From Solibacillus faecavium (GTDB lineage Bacteria > Bacillota > Bacilli > Bacillales_A > Planococcaceae), in contig NZ_JACSPZ010000008.1 of assembly GCF_014836905.1 (NCBI RefSeq), positions 62,001 through 126,000 of the forward strand: 64,000 nucleotides of DNA, written 5' to 3'. Positions within the stretch are counted from its first letter, which is position 1, and every line of letters begins with the position of its first letter. Shown here piece by piece: positions 53,962 through 64,000 of the stretch. The translations under genes were made by a program, and so were the position numbers. The notes below the pieces were generated by a model. The model was not told the DNA's origin and did not search any database. It saw only the letters and a program-made list of their open reading frames with translations.

Positions 53962-56900
53962 TTGACAGGTCAACTAGTTCAGTACGGACAACACCGCCAG
54001 CGTAGAAGCTTTGCGCGTATTAGTGAGGTGCTGGAACTTCCGAATTTAATCGAAATCCAAACAGCATCTTATGAGTGGTTCCTTGAAGAAGGGTTGCGCG
54101 AGATGTTCCACGACATTTCTCCAATCGAGGATTTTACAGGTAATCTTTCATTAGAATTCGTTGATTATACTTTAGGTGAACCTAAGTATGAAGTGGACGA
54201 ATGTAAAGAACGTGACGTTACTTATGCTGCGCCACTGCGTGTGAAAGTGCGTTTGCACAACAAAGAAACAAACGAAGTTAAAGAGCAAGATGTCTTTATG
54301 GGTGATTTCCCGTTAATGACAGAAACAGGCACATTTATCATTAATGGTGCTGAGCGTGTTATCGTGTCTCAGTTAGTTCGTTCTCCAAGTGTATACTTCC
54401 ACGAAAAAACGGATAAAAACGGTAAAAAAGGCTTTGGTGCTACAGTTATTCCTAACCGTGGTGCATGGCTAGAATACGAAACAGATGCAAAAGACGTTGT
54501 CTATGTACGTATCGATCGTACACGTAAGTTACCGGTAACGGTACTTTTACGTGCATTAGGTTTCGGCTCGGACCAAGAAATTTTAGATATCATTGGTGAC
54601 AATGAGTATTTACGTAACACGTTAGAAAAGGATAACACAGAAGGTACTGAAAAGGCTCTTCTTGAAATCTATGAACGTTTACGTCCAGGTGAACCACCGA
54701 CAGTTGAATCTGCGAAGAATCTATTATATTCTCGCTTCTTTGATGCAAAACGCTATGATTTAGCGAATGTTGGTCGTTACAAAATGAACAAAAAGCTTCA
54801 CATCAAAAATCGTTTATTCAACCAAACGATTGCAGAAACATTAGTAGATCCTGATACAGGGGAAATTATTGTTGAAGCAGGTACATTATTAGACCGCCGT
54901 AATCTTGATAAGTTAATCCCTTATTTAGAAAGTGGTGTAGGATTCCGTACATTAAACCAAGTTGGTGGCGTATTGGAAGATGACATTACAATCCAGTCGG
55001 TTAAAATCTTTGCACCAAATGATGAAGCACAAAAAGAAATTAATGTTATTTCAAACGCTTATGTAGATGAAGAAGTGAAAAACATTACACCGGCCGATGT
55101 ATTGGCTTCTGTATCGTACTTCTTCAATTTATTATATGACGTTGGTAACACAGATGATATTGACCATTTAGGTAACCGTCGTTTACGTTCTGTTGGTGAG
55201 TTATTACAAAACCAATTCCGTATCGGTTTATCTCGTATGGAACGTGTTGTACGTGAGCGTATGTCAATTAATGATACAGCGGCAATCGTACCACAACAGT
55301 TAATCAATATTCGTCCGGTTATTGCATCAATTAAAGAGTTCTTTGGTAGCTCTCAATTATCTCAGTTCATGGACCAAACAAACCCGTTAGCAGAGTTGAC
55401 GCACAAACGTCGTCTATCTGCATTAGGACCGGGTGGTTTAACACGTGAGCGTGCAGGTATGGAAGTGCGTGACGTTCACTACTCTCACTATGGGCGTATG
55501 TGTCCAATCGAAACGCCAGAGGGACCAAACATCGGTCTTATCAACTCTTTATCTTCATTCGCAAAAGTTAACAAATTTGGATTCATCGAGACACCTTACC
55601 GCCGTGTTGATCCGGAAACAGGTGCTGTTACGAAAGAAATCCATTATTTAACGGCTGATGAAGAAGATAACTATGTAGTTGCACAAGCAAACTCTATTTT
55701 AAATGATGATGGTACATTCGCTAACGAAGAGGTTGTAGGACGTTTCCGTGGCGATAACACAGTATTTACAAGAGACCGCATCGACTATATGGATGTATCA
55801 CCAAAACAAGTAGTATCTGCTGCCACTGCATGTATTCCGTTCTTAGAAAACGACGACTCAAACCGTGCGTTAATGGGAGCGAACATGCAACGTCAAGCTG
55901 TTCCGTTATTATATCCAAATGCACCATTCGTTGGTACGGGTATGGAGCATGTTGACGCGCGTGATTCAGGTGCTGCTGTTGTAGCAAAATATGACGGTAT
56001 TGTAGAACATGTAGAAGCACGTTCAATCCATGTACGTCGTATTGAGTTAGTAGATGGTAAAGAAGTTAAGGGTGACTTAACTAAATATAAATTACAAAAA
56101 TTCATTCGTTCTAACCAAGGTACATCTTATAACCAACGCCCAATCGTAAAAGTTGGCGACCGTGTAAAACCTCGTGATATTTTAGCTGATGGTCCTTCAA
56201 TGGAAAAAGGCGAATTAGCACTTGGTCAAAACGTACTTGTTGCGTTTATGACATGGGACGGCTTCAACTACGAGGATGCTGTAATTATGAGCGAACGCCT
56301 TGTAAAAGACGATGTATATACTTCTGTTCATATTGAAGAATATGAGTCGGAATCTCGTGATACTAAGCTTGGACCTGAAGAAATCACACGTGACATTCCA
56401 AACGTAGGGGAAGATGCACTTCGAAACCTAGATGATCGCGGAATTATCCGTATCGGTGCGGAAGTACGTGACGGTGATATTTTAGTAGGTAAAGTTACGC
56501 CTAAAGGGGTTACAGAGTTAACTGCGGAAGAGCGTTTATTACATGCTATCTTTGGTGAAAAGGCACGTGAAGTACGCGATACGTCTCTACGTGTACCACA
56601 CGGGGCTGGCGGTATCATTTTAGATGTTAAAGTATTCAACCGTGAAGACGGTGACGAATTACCACCAGGTGTAAACCAATTAGTTCGTGCTTATATTGTT
56701 CAAAAACGTAAAATTCGCGTTGGTGACAAGATGGCCGGACGTCACGGTAACAAAGGTGTAATTTCACGTATTTTACCGGAAGAGGATATGCCGTTTATGC
56801 CAGACGGAACACCAGTAGATATCATGCTTAACCCACTAGGGGTACCTTCACGTATGAACATCGGACAAGTACTGGAGCTGCATTTAGGTATGGCTTCACG

Positions 56901-57519
56901 TTACTTAGGCATTCATATGGCTTCACCAGTATTTGATGGTGCCAACGAAGCTGATGTTTGGGAAACGATGGAAGAAGCTGGTATGAACCGTGATGGTAAA
57001 ACAATTCTTTATGATGGACGTTCAGGTGAGCCATTCGATAACCGTGTTTCTGTTGGTGTCATGTATATGATTAAACTAGCGCACATGGTTGACGATAAAC
57101 TTCACGCACGTTCAACTGGACCTTACTCATTAGTAACGCAACAGCCGCTTGGTGGTAAAGCACAATTCGGTGGTCAGCGCTTCGGTGAGATGGAGGTTTG
57201 GGCACTTGAAGCATACGGTGCTGCTTACACGTTACAAGAGATTTTAACTGTAAAATCAGATGACGTTGTAGGTCGTGTGAAAACATACGAAGCTATTGTA
57301 AAAGGTGAAAGTGTTCCAGAACCAGGTGTACCAGAATCATTCAAAGTATTAATTAAAGAACTTCAATCATTAGGTATGGATGTGAAGATGCTTACAATCA
57401 ATGACGAGGAAGTAGAATTACGCGACCTTGACGATGAGGAAGAAGTAGCTCCACCAGCTTCAGAAGCTGGACGCCCATCTGATGATAAAGAAGAAGACCC
57501 AGTAGAATCATTTGAATAA
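53962..57519 (+). CDS. rpoB: RNA polymerase beta subunit
   Basis: The 1185-residue beta subunit. The start is TTG at 53962, behind GAGGGGTGA, giving [22 protein letters not shown] as in B. subtilis; the GTG three codons earlier overlaps the ribosome site. The rifampicin region ([30 protein letters not shown]) matches the sensitive wild type as I recall it. [13 protein letters not shown] and the C-terminal [21 protein letters not shown] are catalytic and clamp elements. The tail after about 1150 is acidic. It is followed by a terminator-like hairpin and rpoC. Confidence 0.98.
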   Translation: MTGQLVQYGQHRQRRSFARISEVLELPNLIEIQTASYEWFLEEGLREMFHDISPIEDFTGNLSLEFVDYTLGEPKYEVDECKERDVTYAAPLRVKVRLHNKETNEVKEQDVFMGDFPLMTETGTFIINGAERVIVSQLVRSPSVYFHEKTDKNGKKGFGATVIPNRGAWLEYETDAKDVVYVRIDRTRKLPVTVLLRALGFGSDQEILDIIGDNEYLRNTLEKDNTEGTEKALLEIYERLRPGEPPTVESAKNLLYSRFFDAKRYDLANVGRYKMNKKLHIKNRLFNQTIAETLVDPDTGEIIVEAGTLLDRRNLDKLIPYLESGVGFRTLNQVGGVLEDDITIQSVKIFAPNDEAQKEINVISNAYVDEEVKNITPADVLASVSYFFNLLYDVGNTDDIDHLGNRRLRSVGELLQNQFRIGLSRMERVVRERMSINDTAAIVPQQLINIRPVIASIKEFFGSSQLSQFMDQTNPLAELTHKRRLSALGPGGLTRERAGMEVRDVHYSHYGRMCPIETPEGPNIGLINSLSSFAKVNKFGFIETPYRRVDPETGAVTKEIHYLTADEEDNYVVAQANSILNDDGTFANEEVVGRFRGDNTVFTRDRIDYMDVSPKQVVSAATACIPFLENDDSNRALMGANMQRQAVPLLYPNAPFVGTGMEHVDARDSGAAVVAKYDGIVEHVEARSIHVRRIELVDGKEVKGDLTKYKLQKFIRSNQGTSYNQRPIVKVGDRVKPRDILADGPSMEKGELALGQNVLVAFMTWDGFNYEDAVIMSERLVKDDVYTSVHIEEYESESRDTKLGPEEITRDIPNVGEDALRNLDDRGIIRIGAEVRDGDILVGKVTPKGVTELTAEERLLHAIFGEKAREVRDTSLRVPHGAGGIILDVKVFNREDGDELPPGVNQLVRAYIVQKRKIRVGDKMAGRHGNKGVISRILPEEDMPFMPDGTPVDIMLNPLGVPSRMNIGQVLELHLGMASRYLGIHMASPVFDGANEADVWETMEEAGMNRDGKTILYDGRSGEPFDNRVSVGVMYMIKLAHMVDDKLHARSTGPYSLVTQQPLGGKAQFGGQRFGEMEVWALEAYGAAYTLQEILTVKSDDVVGRVKTYEAIVKGESVPEPGVPESFKVLIKELQSLGMDVKMLTINDEEVELRDLDDEEEVAPPASEAGRPSDDKEEDPVESFE

Positions 57520-57528
57520 CTTCAATTG

Positions 57529-57560
57529 AATCGGGCAGGTATATGCCCTGCCCGATTTTT
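57529..57560 (+). terminator. Terminator-like hairpin between rpoB and rpoC
   Basis: AATCGGGCAGG (57529-57539) pairs perfectly with CCTGCCCGATT (57547-57557), followed by TTTC. The stem is GC-rich and the T run is five with the stem end. I see no clear promoter between it and rpoC. Confidence 0.72.
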
Positions 57561-57666
57561 CTTATGTTTTAGATGCAAGTTTCATTATGGCCTAATATGA
57601 AATTTTGTAAGTGTAGAGCTACATTAAAAGTCATTTACGACTTATAACTAAAGGGAGGTAGGCTCC

Positions 57667-60600
57667 TTGATCGATGTTAATGAATTTGAATATATGAAAA
57701 TTGGTTTAGCTTCACCTGACAAGATCCGTTCTTGGTCATATGGAGAGGTTAAAAAACCAGAAACAATTAACTACCGTACATTAAAACCAGAAAAAGATGG
57801 TCTATTCTGCGAACGTATTTTTGGACCAACAAAAGACTGGGAATGTCACTGTGGTAAATATAAGCGTGTACGATACAAAGGTGTCGTTTGTGACCGTTGT
57901 GGAGTAGAAGTTACACGTGCAAAAGTTCGTCGTGAGCGTCAAGGTCACATTGAGCTGGCTGCACCAGTATCACATATTTGGTACTTCAAAGGTATTCCAA
58001 GCCGAATGGGTCTTATTTTAGATATGTCTCCACGTGCATTGGAAGAAGTAATTTACTTCGCTTCTTATGTAGTAATCGAGACAGGTCAAACGTCTCTAGG
58101 ATACAAAGACTTACTTTCCGAAAAAGAATATCGCGCATACCGTGAAAAGTATGGTAACGAGTTCGAAGCGGCAATGGGTGCTGAAGCTATTAAACGTCTT
58201 TTAGAGAAAATTGATTTAGAAGATGAAACACAAGTTTTAAAAGAAGAGCTAAAATCTGCACAAGGCCAACGCCGTACACGTGCGATTAAACGTCTTGAAG
58301 TAGTAGAGTCATTCCGTAACTCTGGCAATAAACCGGAGTGGATGATTTTAGATGTACTACCAGTAATTCCACCAGAGCTTCGTCCAATGGTGCAATTAGA
58401 TGGTGGTCGTTTTGCCACTTCTGACTTAAATGATCTTTACCGTCGTGTTATTAACCGTAACAACCGTTTAAAACGTTTACTTGACCTTGGTGCACCAAGC
58501 ATTATCGTTCAAAACGAAAAACGTATGTTACAAGAAGCGGTTGACGCATTAATCGATAATGGTCGTCGTGGTCGTCCAGTAACAGGTCCTGGTAACCGTC
58601 CTTTAAAATCACTTTCACACATGCTGAAAGGTAAACAAGGTCGTTTCCGTCAAAACTTACTTGGTAAACGTGTAGACTATTCTGGTCGTTCGGTTATCGT
58701 AGTAGGTCCAAATCTAAAAATGTATCAATGTGGTCTTCCAAAAGAAATGGCAATTGAATTATTCAAGCCTTTCGTAATGAAAGAACTAGTTGAGCGTGGT
58801 TTAGCTCACAACATTAAATCAGCAAAACGTAAAATTGAGCGTTTACACAATGAAGTTTGGGACGTTTTAGAAGATGTTATCCGTGAGCATCCGGTATTAC
58901 TTAACCGTGCACCGACGCTTCACCGTCTTGGTATCCAAGCATTCGAACCAACATTAGTAGAAGGTCGTGCAATCCGTCTTCACCCATTAGTATGTACAGC
59001 TTACAACGCTGACTTCGATGGTGACCAAATGGCCGTGCACGTTCCACTATCAGCTGAAGCACAAGCAGAAGCTCGTTTACTTATGTTAGCAGCTCAAAAC
59101 ATCCTTAACCCGAAAGACGGGAAACCAGTAGTAACACCATCTCAAGATATGGTATTAGGTAACTATTACTTAACACTTGAGCGTGAAGGTGCTCGTGGTG
59201 AAGGCTCTGTATTTTATGATTCAAACGAAGTGTTAATTGCCTACCAAAATGGTCACGTACATTTACACTCTCGTATTGCGATTAAAGCGAGCTCATTAAA
59301 TAACCCAACATTTACAGAAGAACAAAATAAAATGTTCTTATTAACTACTGTAGGTAAAGTAATCTTCAATGAAATTTTACCAAGCTCATTCCCTTATATT
59401 AATGAGCCGACATCAGTTAACTTAGAGCAAAAAACACCTGAGAAATACTTCGTAAACTTAACAATTGACGAAGAGTTACTGAAAGAGATCGAAGCAACAG
59501 AAGGCTATGCTGATTTATCTGAAGCAGAAAAAATCGAAGCACAACGCCGCGCTATTTTAGCGAAGCATTTCACAAATATGCCTGTAGTAGATCCATTCCG
59601 TAAAAAATTCTTAGGTAATGTCATTGCTGAAGTATTTAAAGAATTCCACATTACAGAAACTTCTAAGATGCTTGACCGCATGAAAAACTTAGGTTTCAAA
59701 TATTCTACTCGTGCAGGTATTACTGTAGGTGTATCTGATATCGTTGTATTACCAGATAAAGGCGGTATTTTAGAGGAAGCACAAAGTAAAGTAGATAAAG
59801 TAATGATCCAATTCCGCCGTGGTTTAATCACAGAGGAAGAGCGTTATAACCGTGTTATTAACGTATGGACAGCTGCCAAAGATGAAATTCAAGGTAAGCT
59901 GATGAAATCTTTACAAAAAACAAACCCAATCTTCATGATGTCCGACTCTGGTGCCCGTGGTAACGCATCTAACTTTACTCAGTTAGCAGGTATGCGTGGT
60001 CTGATGGCCAACCCGGCTGGTCGAATTATCGAGTTACCAATCAAGTCTTCATTCCGCGAAGGTTTAACAGTATTGGAATACTTCATCTCTACACATGGTG
60101 CGCGTAAAGGTCTTGCCGATACAGCACTAAAAACTGCCGATTCAGGTTACTTAACTCGTCGTTTAGTAGACGTAGCACAAGATGTTATCGTTCGTGAAGA
60201 CGACTGTGGTACTGATCGCGGCTTATTAATCGGTTCATTAATGGAAGGCAATGAAATGATTGAAGCGTTAGACGAACGTATTGTTGGTCGTTACGTGAAG
60301 AAAACAGTTCGCCATCCAGAAACAGGAGCGGTTATCGTAGAACGTGATGGTTTAGTAACACAAGATGTTGCTCGTGCAATTGAAGATGCAAATATCGAAG
60401 AAGTTACAATCCGTTCAGCATTCACATGTAATACAAAACATGGCGTATGTAAAAAATGTTACGGTATGAACTTAGCTACTGGTGAAGAGGTAGAAGTTGG
60501 TGAAGCGGTAGGTATTATCGCAGCTCAATCTATCGGTGAACCAGGTACACAGTTAACAATGCGTACATTCCATACAGGTGGGGTAGCAGGTAACGATATT

Positions 60601-61347
60601 ACACAAGGTCTTCCACGTATCCAAGAGATTTTCGAAGCTCGTAATCCGAAAGGGCAAGCAGTGATTTCTGAAATTACTGGTACAGTTATCGAAATCGAAG
60701 AAATCCGTGAAGGTCTAAAAGAAATTACGATCCAAGGTGACGTGGAAACACGTAAATACCAAGCACCTTATAATGCACGCCTAAAGGTAGCTGAAGGCGA
60801 TACAATTATTGCGGGTCAAACTTTATCAGAAGGTTCGATCGATCCTAAACAATTACTAAAAGTTAAAGACGTATCGACAGTTCAAGAATATCTATTAAAA
60901 GAAGTACAAAAAGTATACCGTATGCAAGGGGTAGAAATCGGTGACAAGCACATCGAGGTAATGGTTCGCCAAATGCTTCGTAAAGTGCGTGTAATTGAAG
61001 CAGGTGACACAGAGTTATTACCAGGTTCACTGCTTGATATTCACCAATTCTCTGAGGCGAATGTTGATGCCGTTCTTAACGGAAAAACACCAGCAACTTG
61101 CCGTCCAGTCATTTTAGGTATTACAAAAGCTTCTCTTGAAACAGAATCATTCTTATCTGCTGCATCATTCCAAGAAACAACTCGTGTGTTAACGGATGCT
61201 GCAATTAAAGGTAAACGTGATGAACTTCTAGGTCTGAAGGAAAACGTAATTATCGGTAAACTAGTTCCGGCTGGTACTGGTATGCAACGTTACCGTCAAA
61301 TTCGCATGGATCAAGAAGGTTCTGCTGAAGTTGTAACAGCTGAATAA
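57667..61347 (+). CDS. rpoC: RNA polymerase beta' subunit
   Basis: The 1226-residue beta' subunit. It has the N-terminal zinc ribbon ([19 protein letters not shown]), the active-site NADFDGDQM, the bridge-helix and trigger-loop regions with [29 protein letters not shown], and the second zinc site ([13 protein letters not shown]). The TTG start at 57667 follows GGGAGGT and matches B. subtilis. Compared with the remembered B. subtilis protein it carries roughly 30 extra residues near 605-640 ([20 protein letters not shown] and following). It ends at a strong terminator. Confidence 0.98.
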   Translation: MIDVNEFEYMKIGLASPDKIRSWSYGEVKKPETINYRTLKPEKDGLFCERIFGPTKDWECHCGKYKRVRYKGVVCDRCGVEVTRAKVRRERQGHIELAAPVSHIWYFKGIPSRMGLILDMSPRALEEVIYFASYVVIETGQTSLGYKDLLSEKEYRAYREKYGNEFEAAMGAEAIKRLLEKIDLEDETQVLKEELKSAQGQRRTRAIKRLEVVESFRNSGNKPEWMILDVLPVIPPELRPMVQLDGGRFATSDLNDLYRRVINRNNRLKRLLDLGAPSIIVQNEKRMLQEAVDALIDNGRRGRPVTGPGNRPLKSLSHMLKGKQGRFRQNLLGKRVDYSGRSVIVVGPNLKMYQCGLPKEMAIELFKPFVMKELVERGLAHNIKSAKRKIERLHNEVWDVLEDVIREHPVLLNRAPTLHRLGIQAFEPTLVEGRAIRLHPLVCTAYNADFDGDQMAVHVPLSAEAQAEARLLMLAAQNILNPKDGKPVVTPSQDMVLGNYYLTLEREGARGEGSVFYDSNEVLIAYQNGHVHLHSRIAIKASSLNNPTFTEEQNKMFLLTTVGKVIFNEILPSSFPYINEPTSVNLEQKTPEKYFVNLTIDEELLKEIEATEGYADLSEAEKIEAQRRAILAKHFTNMPVVDPFRKKFLGNVIAEVFKEFHITETSKMLDRMKNLGFKYSTRAGITVGVSDIVVLPDKGGILEEAQSKVDKVMIQFRRGLITEEERYNRVINVWTAAKDEIQGKLMKSLQKTNPIFMMSDSGARGNASNFTQLAGMRGLMANPAGRIIELPIKSSFREGLTVLEYFISTHGARKGLADTALKTADSGYLTRRLVDVAQDVIVREDDCGTDRGLLIGSLMEGNEMIEALDERIVGRYVKKTVRHPETGAVIVERDGLVTQDVARAIEDANIEEVTIRSAFTCNTKHGVCKKCYGMNLATGEEVEVGEAVGIIAAQSIGEPGTQLTMRTFHTGGVAGNDITQGLPRIQEIFEARNPKGQAVISEITGTVIEIEEIREGLKEITIQGDVETRKYQAPYNARLKVAEGDTIIAGQTLSEGSIDPKQLLKVKDVSTVQEYLLKEVQKVYRMQGVEIGDKHIEVMVRQMLRKVRVIEAGDTELLPGSLLDIHQFSEANVDAVLNGKTPATCRPVILGITKASLETESFLSAASFQETTRVLTDAAIKGKRDELLGLKENVIIGKLVPAGTGMQRYRQIRMDQEGSAEVVTAE

Positions 61348-61364
61348 CAGTCTATCAACAATAG

Positions 61365-61400
61365 AAATTCCGGTAGAGGTCATTCTCTGCCGGGGTTTTT
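61365..61400 (+). terminator. Terminator of rpoBC
   Basis: CCGGTAGAG (61370-61378) pairs with CTCTGCCGG (61385-61393), extended by A/T and G-U pairs to 61365 and 61398, with T 61396-61400. Confidence 0.88.
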
Positions 61401-61453
61401 CTAATAAATATGCCGGAATTAACAATAATCAATATTCTTTCATAAGAAATTGG

Positions 61454-61482
61454 TTGACAGTATAACTTTGGAATGATAATAT
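61454..61482 (+). promoter_or_regulatory. Promoter of the str operon
   Basis: TTGACA (61454-61459), a 17-base spacer and TAATAT (61477-61482), directed at the L7Ae-like gene at 61528 and the genes that follow. Confidence 0.65.
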
Positions 61483-61527
61483 ATTGAAGGTTGATAGTTA
61501 ACTGTCTGTACTTAGGAGGATATGTAA

Positions 61528-61779
61528 ATGTCTTACGATCAAGTAAAACAGGCCAGTAAAACAATCATAGGTATAAAGCAAGCAGTGAAAGCAATGTATG
61601 CTGGACAAGTATCAGCTCTTTTTGTCGCAATCGATGCAGACAAGTGGGTTACCGATCCGGCCATTCTTCTCGCGAAAGAAATCGGTGTACCAGTTTATTA
61701 TGTCGATTCTAGAAAAGAACTTGGTAAAGCTTGCGGCATTCATGTTGGAGCTGCAGTTGTTGCGATTACTGCGATGTAG
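61528..61779 (+). CDS. rplGB: L7Ae-family ribosome-associated protein YbxF
   Basis: An 83-residue L7Ae/L30e-fold protein that binds kink-turn RNA. KTIIGIKQAVKAMYAGQVSALFVAIDAD and VDSRKELGKACGIHVGAAVVAI fit YbxF. In B. subtilis it lies before rpsL and associates with the ribosome, but is not essential. AGGAGG lies 8 bases before the ATG. A small hairpin with TTTGTGTA/TACACAAA (61782-61800) follows. Confidence 0.92.
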   Translation: MSYDQVKQASKTIIGIKQAVKAMYAGQVSALFVAIDADKWVTDPAILLAKEIGVPVYYVDSRKELGKACGIHVGAAVVAITAM

Positions 61780-61879
61780 TTTTTGTGTAAAATACACAAA
61801 GACTTTGTTTTTACCCAAAAAATGAACCACCTGGATGTGTGGTATTGAAACAAGGAAAAAATGAAGGGAGGACAAATCG

Positions 61880-62299
61880 ATGCCTACAATTAACCAATTA
61901 GTACGTAAGCCTCGTCAATCTAAAAACACGAAATCAAAATCTCCAGCGTTAAACAAAGGATATAACTCATTTAAAAAATCTTTAACTGACGTTAAGTCTC
62001 CTCAAAAACGCGGAGTTTGTACTCGTGTTGGTACAATGACACCACGTAAACCGAACTCGGCTTTACGTAAATATGCTCGTGTACGCTTAACTAACCAACT
62101 TGAGGTTACTGCGTATATCCCAGGTGAAGGTCACAACTTACAAGAACACAGTGTAGTTCTTATCCGTGGCGGACGCGTAAAAGACTTAGCTGGAGTACGT
62201 TACCACATCGTTCGTGGTGCACTTGATACAGCTGGTGTTAACGGTCGTTTACAATCTCGTTCTAAATACGGTACTAAACGTCCAAAAGAAAAAAAATAA
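61880..62299 (+). CDS. rpsL: 30S ribosomal protein S12, Arg56/Ala104 variant
   Basis: The 139-residue decoding-centre protein, of usual Bacillus length (with the insert [13 protein letters not shown]). The conserved loop reads TPRKPNSA, with Arg at residue 56 where B. subtilis has Lys56 (Lys43 in E. coli and M. tuberculosis numbering, Met counted). The second loop reads [10 protein letters not shown], with Lys101 kept and Ala104 in place of the usual Pro. Lys-to-Arg at the first site is a well-known streptomycin-resistance substitution, and the proline is another site of resistance or dependence. GGGAGG lies before the ATG. rpsG and fusA follow. Confidence 0.97.
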   Translation: MPTINQLVRKPRQSKNTKSKSPALNKGYNSFKKSLTDVKSPQKRGVCTRVGTMTPRKPNSALRKYARVRLTNQLEVTAYIPGEGHNLQEHSVVLIRGGRVKDLAGVRYHIVRGALDTAGVNGRLQSRSKYGTKRPKEKK

Positions 62300-62340
62300 T
62301 TTAAGTTTAAATAGACAACGATTTGAAAGGAGGAAAACAC

Positions 62341-62811
62341 ATGCCTCGTAAAGGTCCTGTTTCCAAACGTGACGTGTTACCAGATCCAATTTATAATTCA
62401 AAACTAGTAACTCGTTTAATCAACAAAATGATGATTGATGGTAAAAGAGGTACTTCTCAAAAGATTTTATACGGAGCTTTTGAATTAGTTCAAGAGCGTT
62501 CGGGTCAAAATGCTTTAGAAGTATTTGAAGCTGCTTTAAACAACGTAATGCCTGTACTTGAAGTACGTGCTCGTCGTGTTGGTGGTTCTAACTACCAAGT
62601 ACCAGTAGAAGTTCGTCCAGAACGTCGTACAACTTTAGGTTTACGTTATTTAGTAAACTACGCTCGTCTTCGTGGAGAAAAAACGATGGAAGAGCGTTTA
62701 GCTAACGAAATCTTAGATGCATCTAACAACACAGGTGCTTCAGTTAAGAAACGTGAAGATATGCACAAAATGGCAGAAGCGAACAAAGCATTCGCTCACT
62801 ACCGTTGGTAA
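62341..62811 (+). CDS. rpsG: 30S ribosomal protein S7
   Basis: The 156-residue S7 binds the 3' domain of 16S rRNA and starts its assembly. [30 protein letters not shown] and [32 protein letters not shown] are family signatures. ATG 62341 is chosen; GAAAGGAGG lies 7 bases upstream, and an in-frame start six codons earlier has no site. In the str operon S7 may regulate translation. Confidence 0.97.
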   Translation: MPRKGPVSKRDVLPDPIYNSKLVTRLINKMMIDGKRGTSQKILYGAFELVQERSGQNALEVFEAALNNVMPVLEVRARRVGGSNYQVPVEVRPERRTTLGLRYLVNYARLRGEKTMEERLANEILDASNNTGASVKKREDMHKMAEANKAFAHYRW

Positions 62812-62821
62812 TTTGATCTAT

Positions 62822-62850
62822 GCTCTAGCTTGCTAGAGCTTAGGTTTTTT
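62822..62850 (+). terminator. Hairpin between rpsG and fusA
   Basis: GCTCTAGC (62822-62829) pairs perfectly with GCTAGAGC (62832-62839), and TTAGGTTTTTT follows. The loop is short and the T run starts five bases late, so it is at most a weak terminator. Confidence 0.4.
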
Positions 62851-62893
62851 ACCCACTTATACAGCTAACCCAATATGGAAGGAGAAATTTCCT

Positions 62894-64000
62894 ATGAAAC
62901 GCGAATTCTCTCTAGAGAATACACGTAATATTGGGATCATGGCTCACATTGATGCTGGTAAAACAACAACAACTGAGCGTATCCTTTATTACACTGGTAA
63001 GATTCATAAAATCGGTGAAACTCATGACGGCGGATCTCAAATGGACTGGATGGAGCAAGAACAAGAGCGTGGTATCACGATCACTTCTGCTGCAACAACA
63101 GCTCAATGGAACGGTCACCGCATCAACATCATCGATACTCCTGGACACGTAGACTTCACTGTAGAAGTAGAACGTTCTTTACGTGTACTAGATGGTGCTG
63201 TAACAGTATTAGATGCTCAATCAGGTGTTGAGCCTCAAACTGAAACAGTATGGCGTCAAGCTACTACGTACGGGGTTCCTCGTATCGTATTCATCAACAA
63301 AATGGACAAAATGGGTGCAGACTTCTTATATTCTGTAGGAACTTTACACGATCGTTTACAAGCGAACGCTCACCCAATCCAATTACCAATCGGTGCTGAA
63401 GACGAGTTCTCAGCTATCATCGACTTAATCGAAATGAACGCTACGTTCTACGGTAACGAAGAGGGTACTGCAGTAACTGTTGGAGAGATTCCAGAATCTC
63501 ATAAAGCACAAGCCGAAGAGTACCGTGAGAAGTTAATCGACGCTGTTGCAAGTGTTGATGAAGAGCTTATGGAAAAATACTTAGAAGGCGAAGAAATTTC
63601 TAATGAAGAATTAAAAGCGGCTATCCGTAAAGCTACAATCGCGGTAGAATTCTACCCTGTACTTTGTGGTACAGCATTCAAACACAAAGGTGTTCGTAAA
63701 ATGTTAGATGCTGCTGTTGATTACTTACCAGCTCCAACTGATGTTCCTGCTATTAAAGGTACTGATGTTGACGGCGAAGAAGAAATCATCCGCCATTCTT
63801 CTGATGAAGAGCCATTCTCAGCTCTTGCATTCAAAGTAATGACAGACCCATTCGTAGGTAAGTTAACATTCTTCCGTGTGTACTCAGGTACATTGGATGC
63901 AGGTTCTTACGTACAAAACTCTTCTAAAGGTAAACGTGAACGTGTAGGACGTATCCTACAAATGCACGCTAACTCTCGTGAAGAGATTGGAAAAGTATTT
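62894..64000 (+). CDS. fusA: Elongation factor G, C-terminus outside window
   Basis: EF-G drives translocation on the ribosome by GTP hydrolysis. The ATG at 62894 follows GGAAGGAG, and the frame is open to the last base, 369 codons. The G1 motif is [20 protein letters not shown]2 is [10 protein letters not shown]3 is DTPGHVDF and G4 is NKMDKMGAD. About half of domain II is seen ([17 protein letters not shown]). The gene continues beyond the window, where tuf would be expected. Confidence 0.97.
   Translation, partial: MKREFSLENTRNIGIMAHIDAGKTTTTERILYYTGKIHKIGETHDGGSQMDWMEQEQERGITITSAATTAQWNGHRINIIDTPGHVDFTVEVERSLRVLDGAVTVLDAQSGVEPQTETVWRQATTYGVPRIVFINKMDKMGADFLYSVGTLHDRLQANAHPIQLPIGAEDEFSAIIDLIEMNATFYGNEEGTAVTVGEIPESHKAQAEEYREKLIDAVASVDEELMEKYLEGEEISNEELKAAIRKATIAVEFYPVLCGTAFKHKGVRKMLDAAVDYLPAPTDVPAIKGTDVDGEEEIIRHSSDEEPFSALAFKVMTDPFVGKLTFFRVYSGTLDAGSYVQNSSKGKRERVGRILQMHANSREEIGKVF

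Noticed and set aside
55320-55440. Possible rifampicin-resistance changes in rpoB
   Set aside because: The region matches the sensitive wild-type sequence as remembered from B. subtilis.
61826-61843. ACCAC/GTGGT hairpin before rpsL
   Set aside because: Five pairs only; I know of no S12 leader of this form in Firmicutes.

Overview
The window comes from a low-GC, endospore-forming Gram-positive bacterium of the order Bacillales. It most likely belongs to the Planococcaceae, in the Solibacillus/Lysinibacillus group. The evidence is the AT-rich sequence, strong AGGAGG ribosome sites with frequent TTG and GTG starts, a CotD-type spore coat protein, sigma-H, and a gene order from ctsR to fusA that follows Bacillus subtilis. 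Identifications are from reading motifs and remembered family sequences; no database search was run.

Positions 1 to about 33,500 are an ordinary accessory and metabolic region of short operons separated by clear terminators. From left to right: a two-gene membrane system (one gene cut by the window edge) divergent from a GAF/PucR-type regulator; queD-queE behind a preQ1-I riboswitch; an M50-like membrane protein with a degenerate zinc motif; ohr; a sucrose-phosphate-synthase-like glycosyltransferase overlapping a sucrose-phosphatase-like HAD enzyme, preceded by a sigma-B-like promoter; cotD; a type III polyketide synthase and methyltransferase pair (bpsA-bpsB) whose apparent start codons are ATT and CTG; a structured 243-bp dispersed-type repeat; a zinc alcohol dehydrogenase; a cyclophilin lipoprotein; a YjaZ-like protease; a DegV protein; mqo; ogt; a methyltransferase; and a five-gene branched-chain amino acid ABC operon (livKHMGF) with a CodY-like box over its promoter. 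Then come a pseudouridine synthase, a polysaccharide deacetylase, two aldehyde dehydrogenases (one with a DUF779 partner), an acyl-CoA thioesterase, a HemAT oxygen-sensing chemoreceptor and two small membrane proteins.

Positions 33,600 to 64,000 are the conserved housekeeping block: the CtsR heat-shock operon (ctsR-mcsA-mcsB-clpC) with a textbook CtsR box, radA, yacL, ispD-ispF, gltX, a cysteine T-box and cysS-mrnC-rlmB-rae1, sigH, rpmG-secE-nusG, rplK-rplA, the L10 leader with rplJ-rplL, a YbxB methyltransferase, rpoB-rpoC, a L7Ae-like protein, rpsL, rpsG and the first 369 codons of fusA. Compared with the B. subtilis order, disA is missing between radA and yacL (an inverted acetate transporter gene sits there) and cysE is missing between gltX and cysS.

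The points most worth checking are: ribosomal protein S12 carries Arg56 and Ala104 at two positions linked to streptomycin response, which predicts natural streptomycin resistance; the bpsA-bpsB pair seems to use two near-cognate starts; a sucrose-type synthase/phosphatase pair looks stress-controlled; and rpoB, rpoC and nusG have unusual leader hairpins. I saw no rRNA, tRNA, CRISPR array, prophage or insertion sequence.
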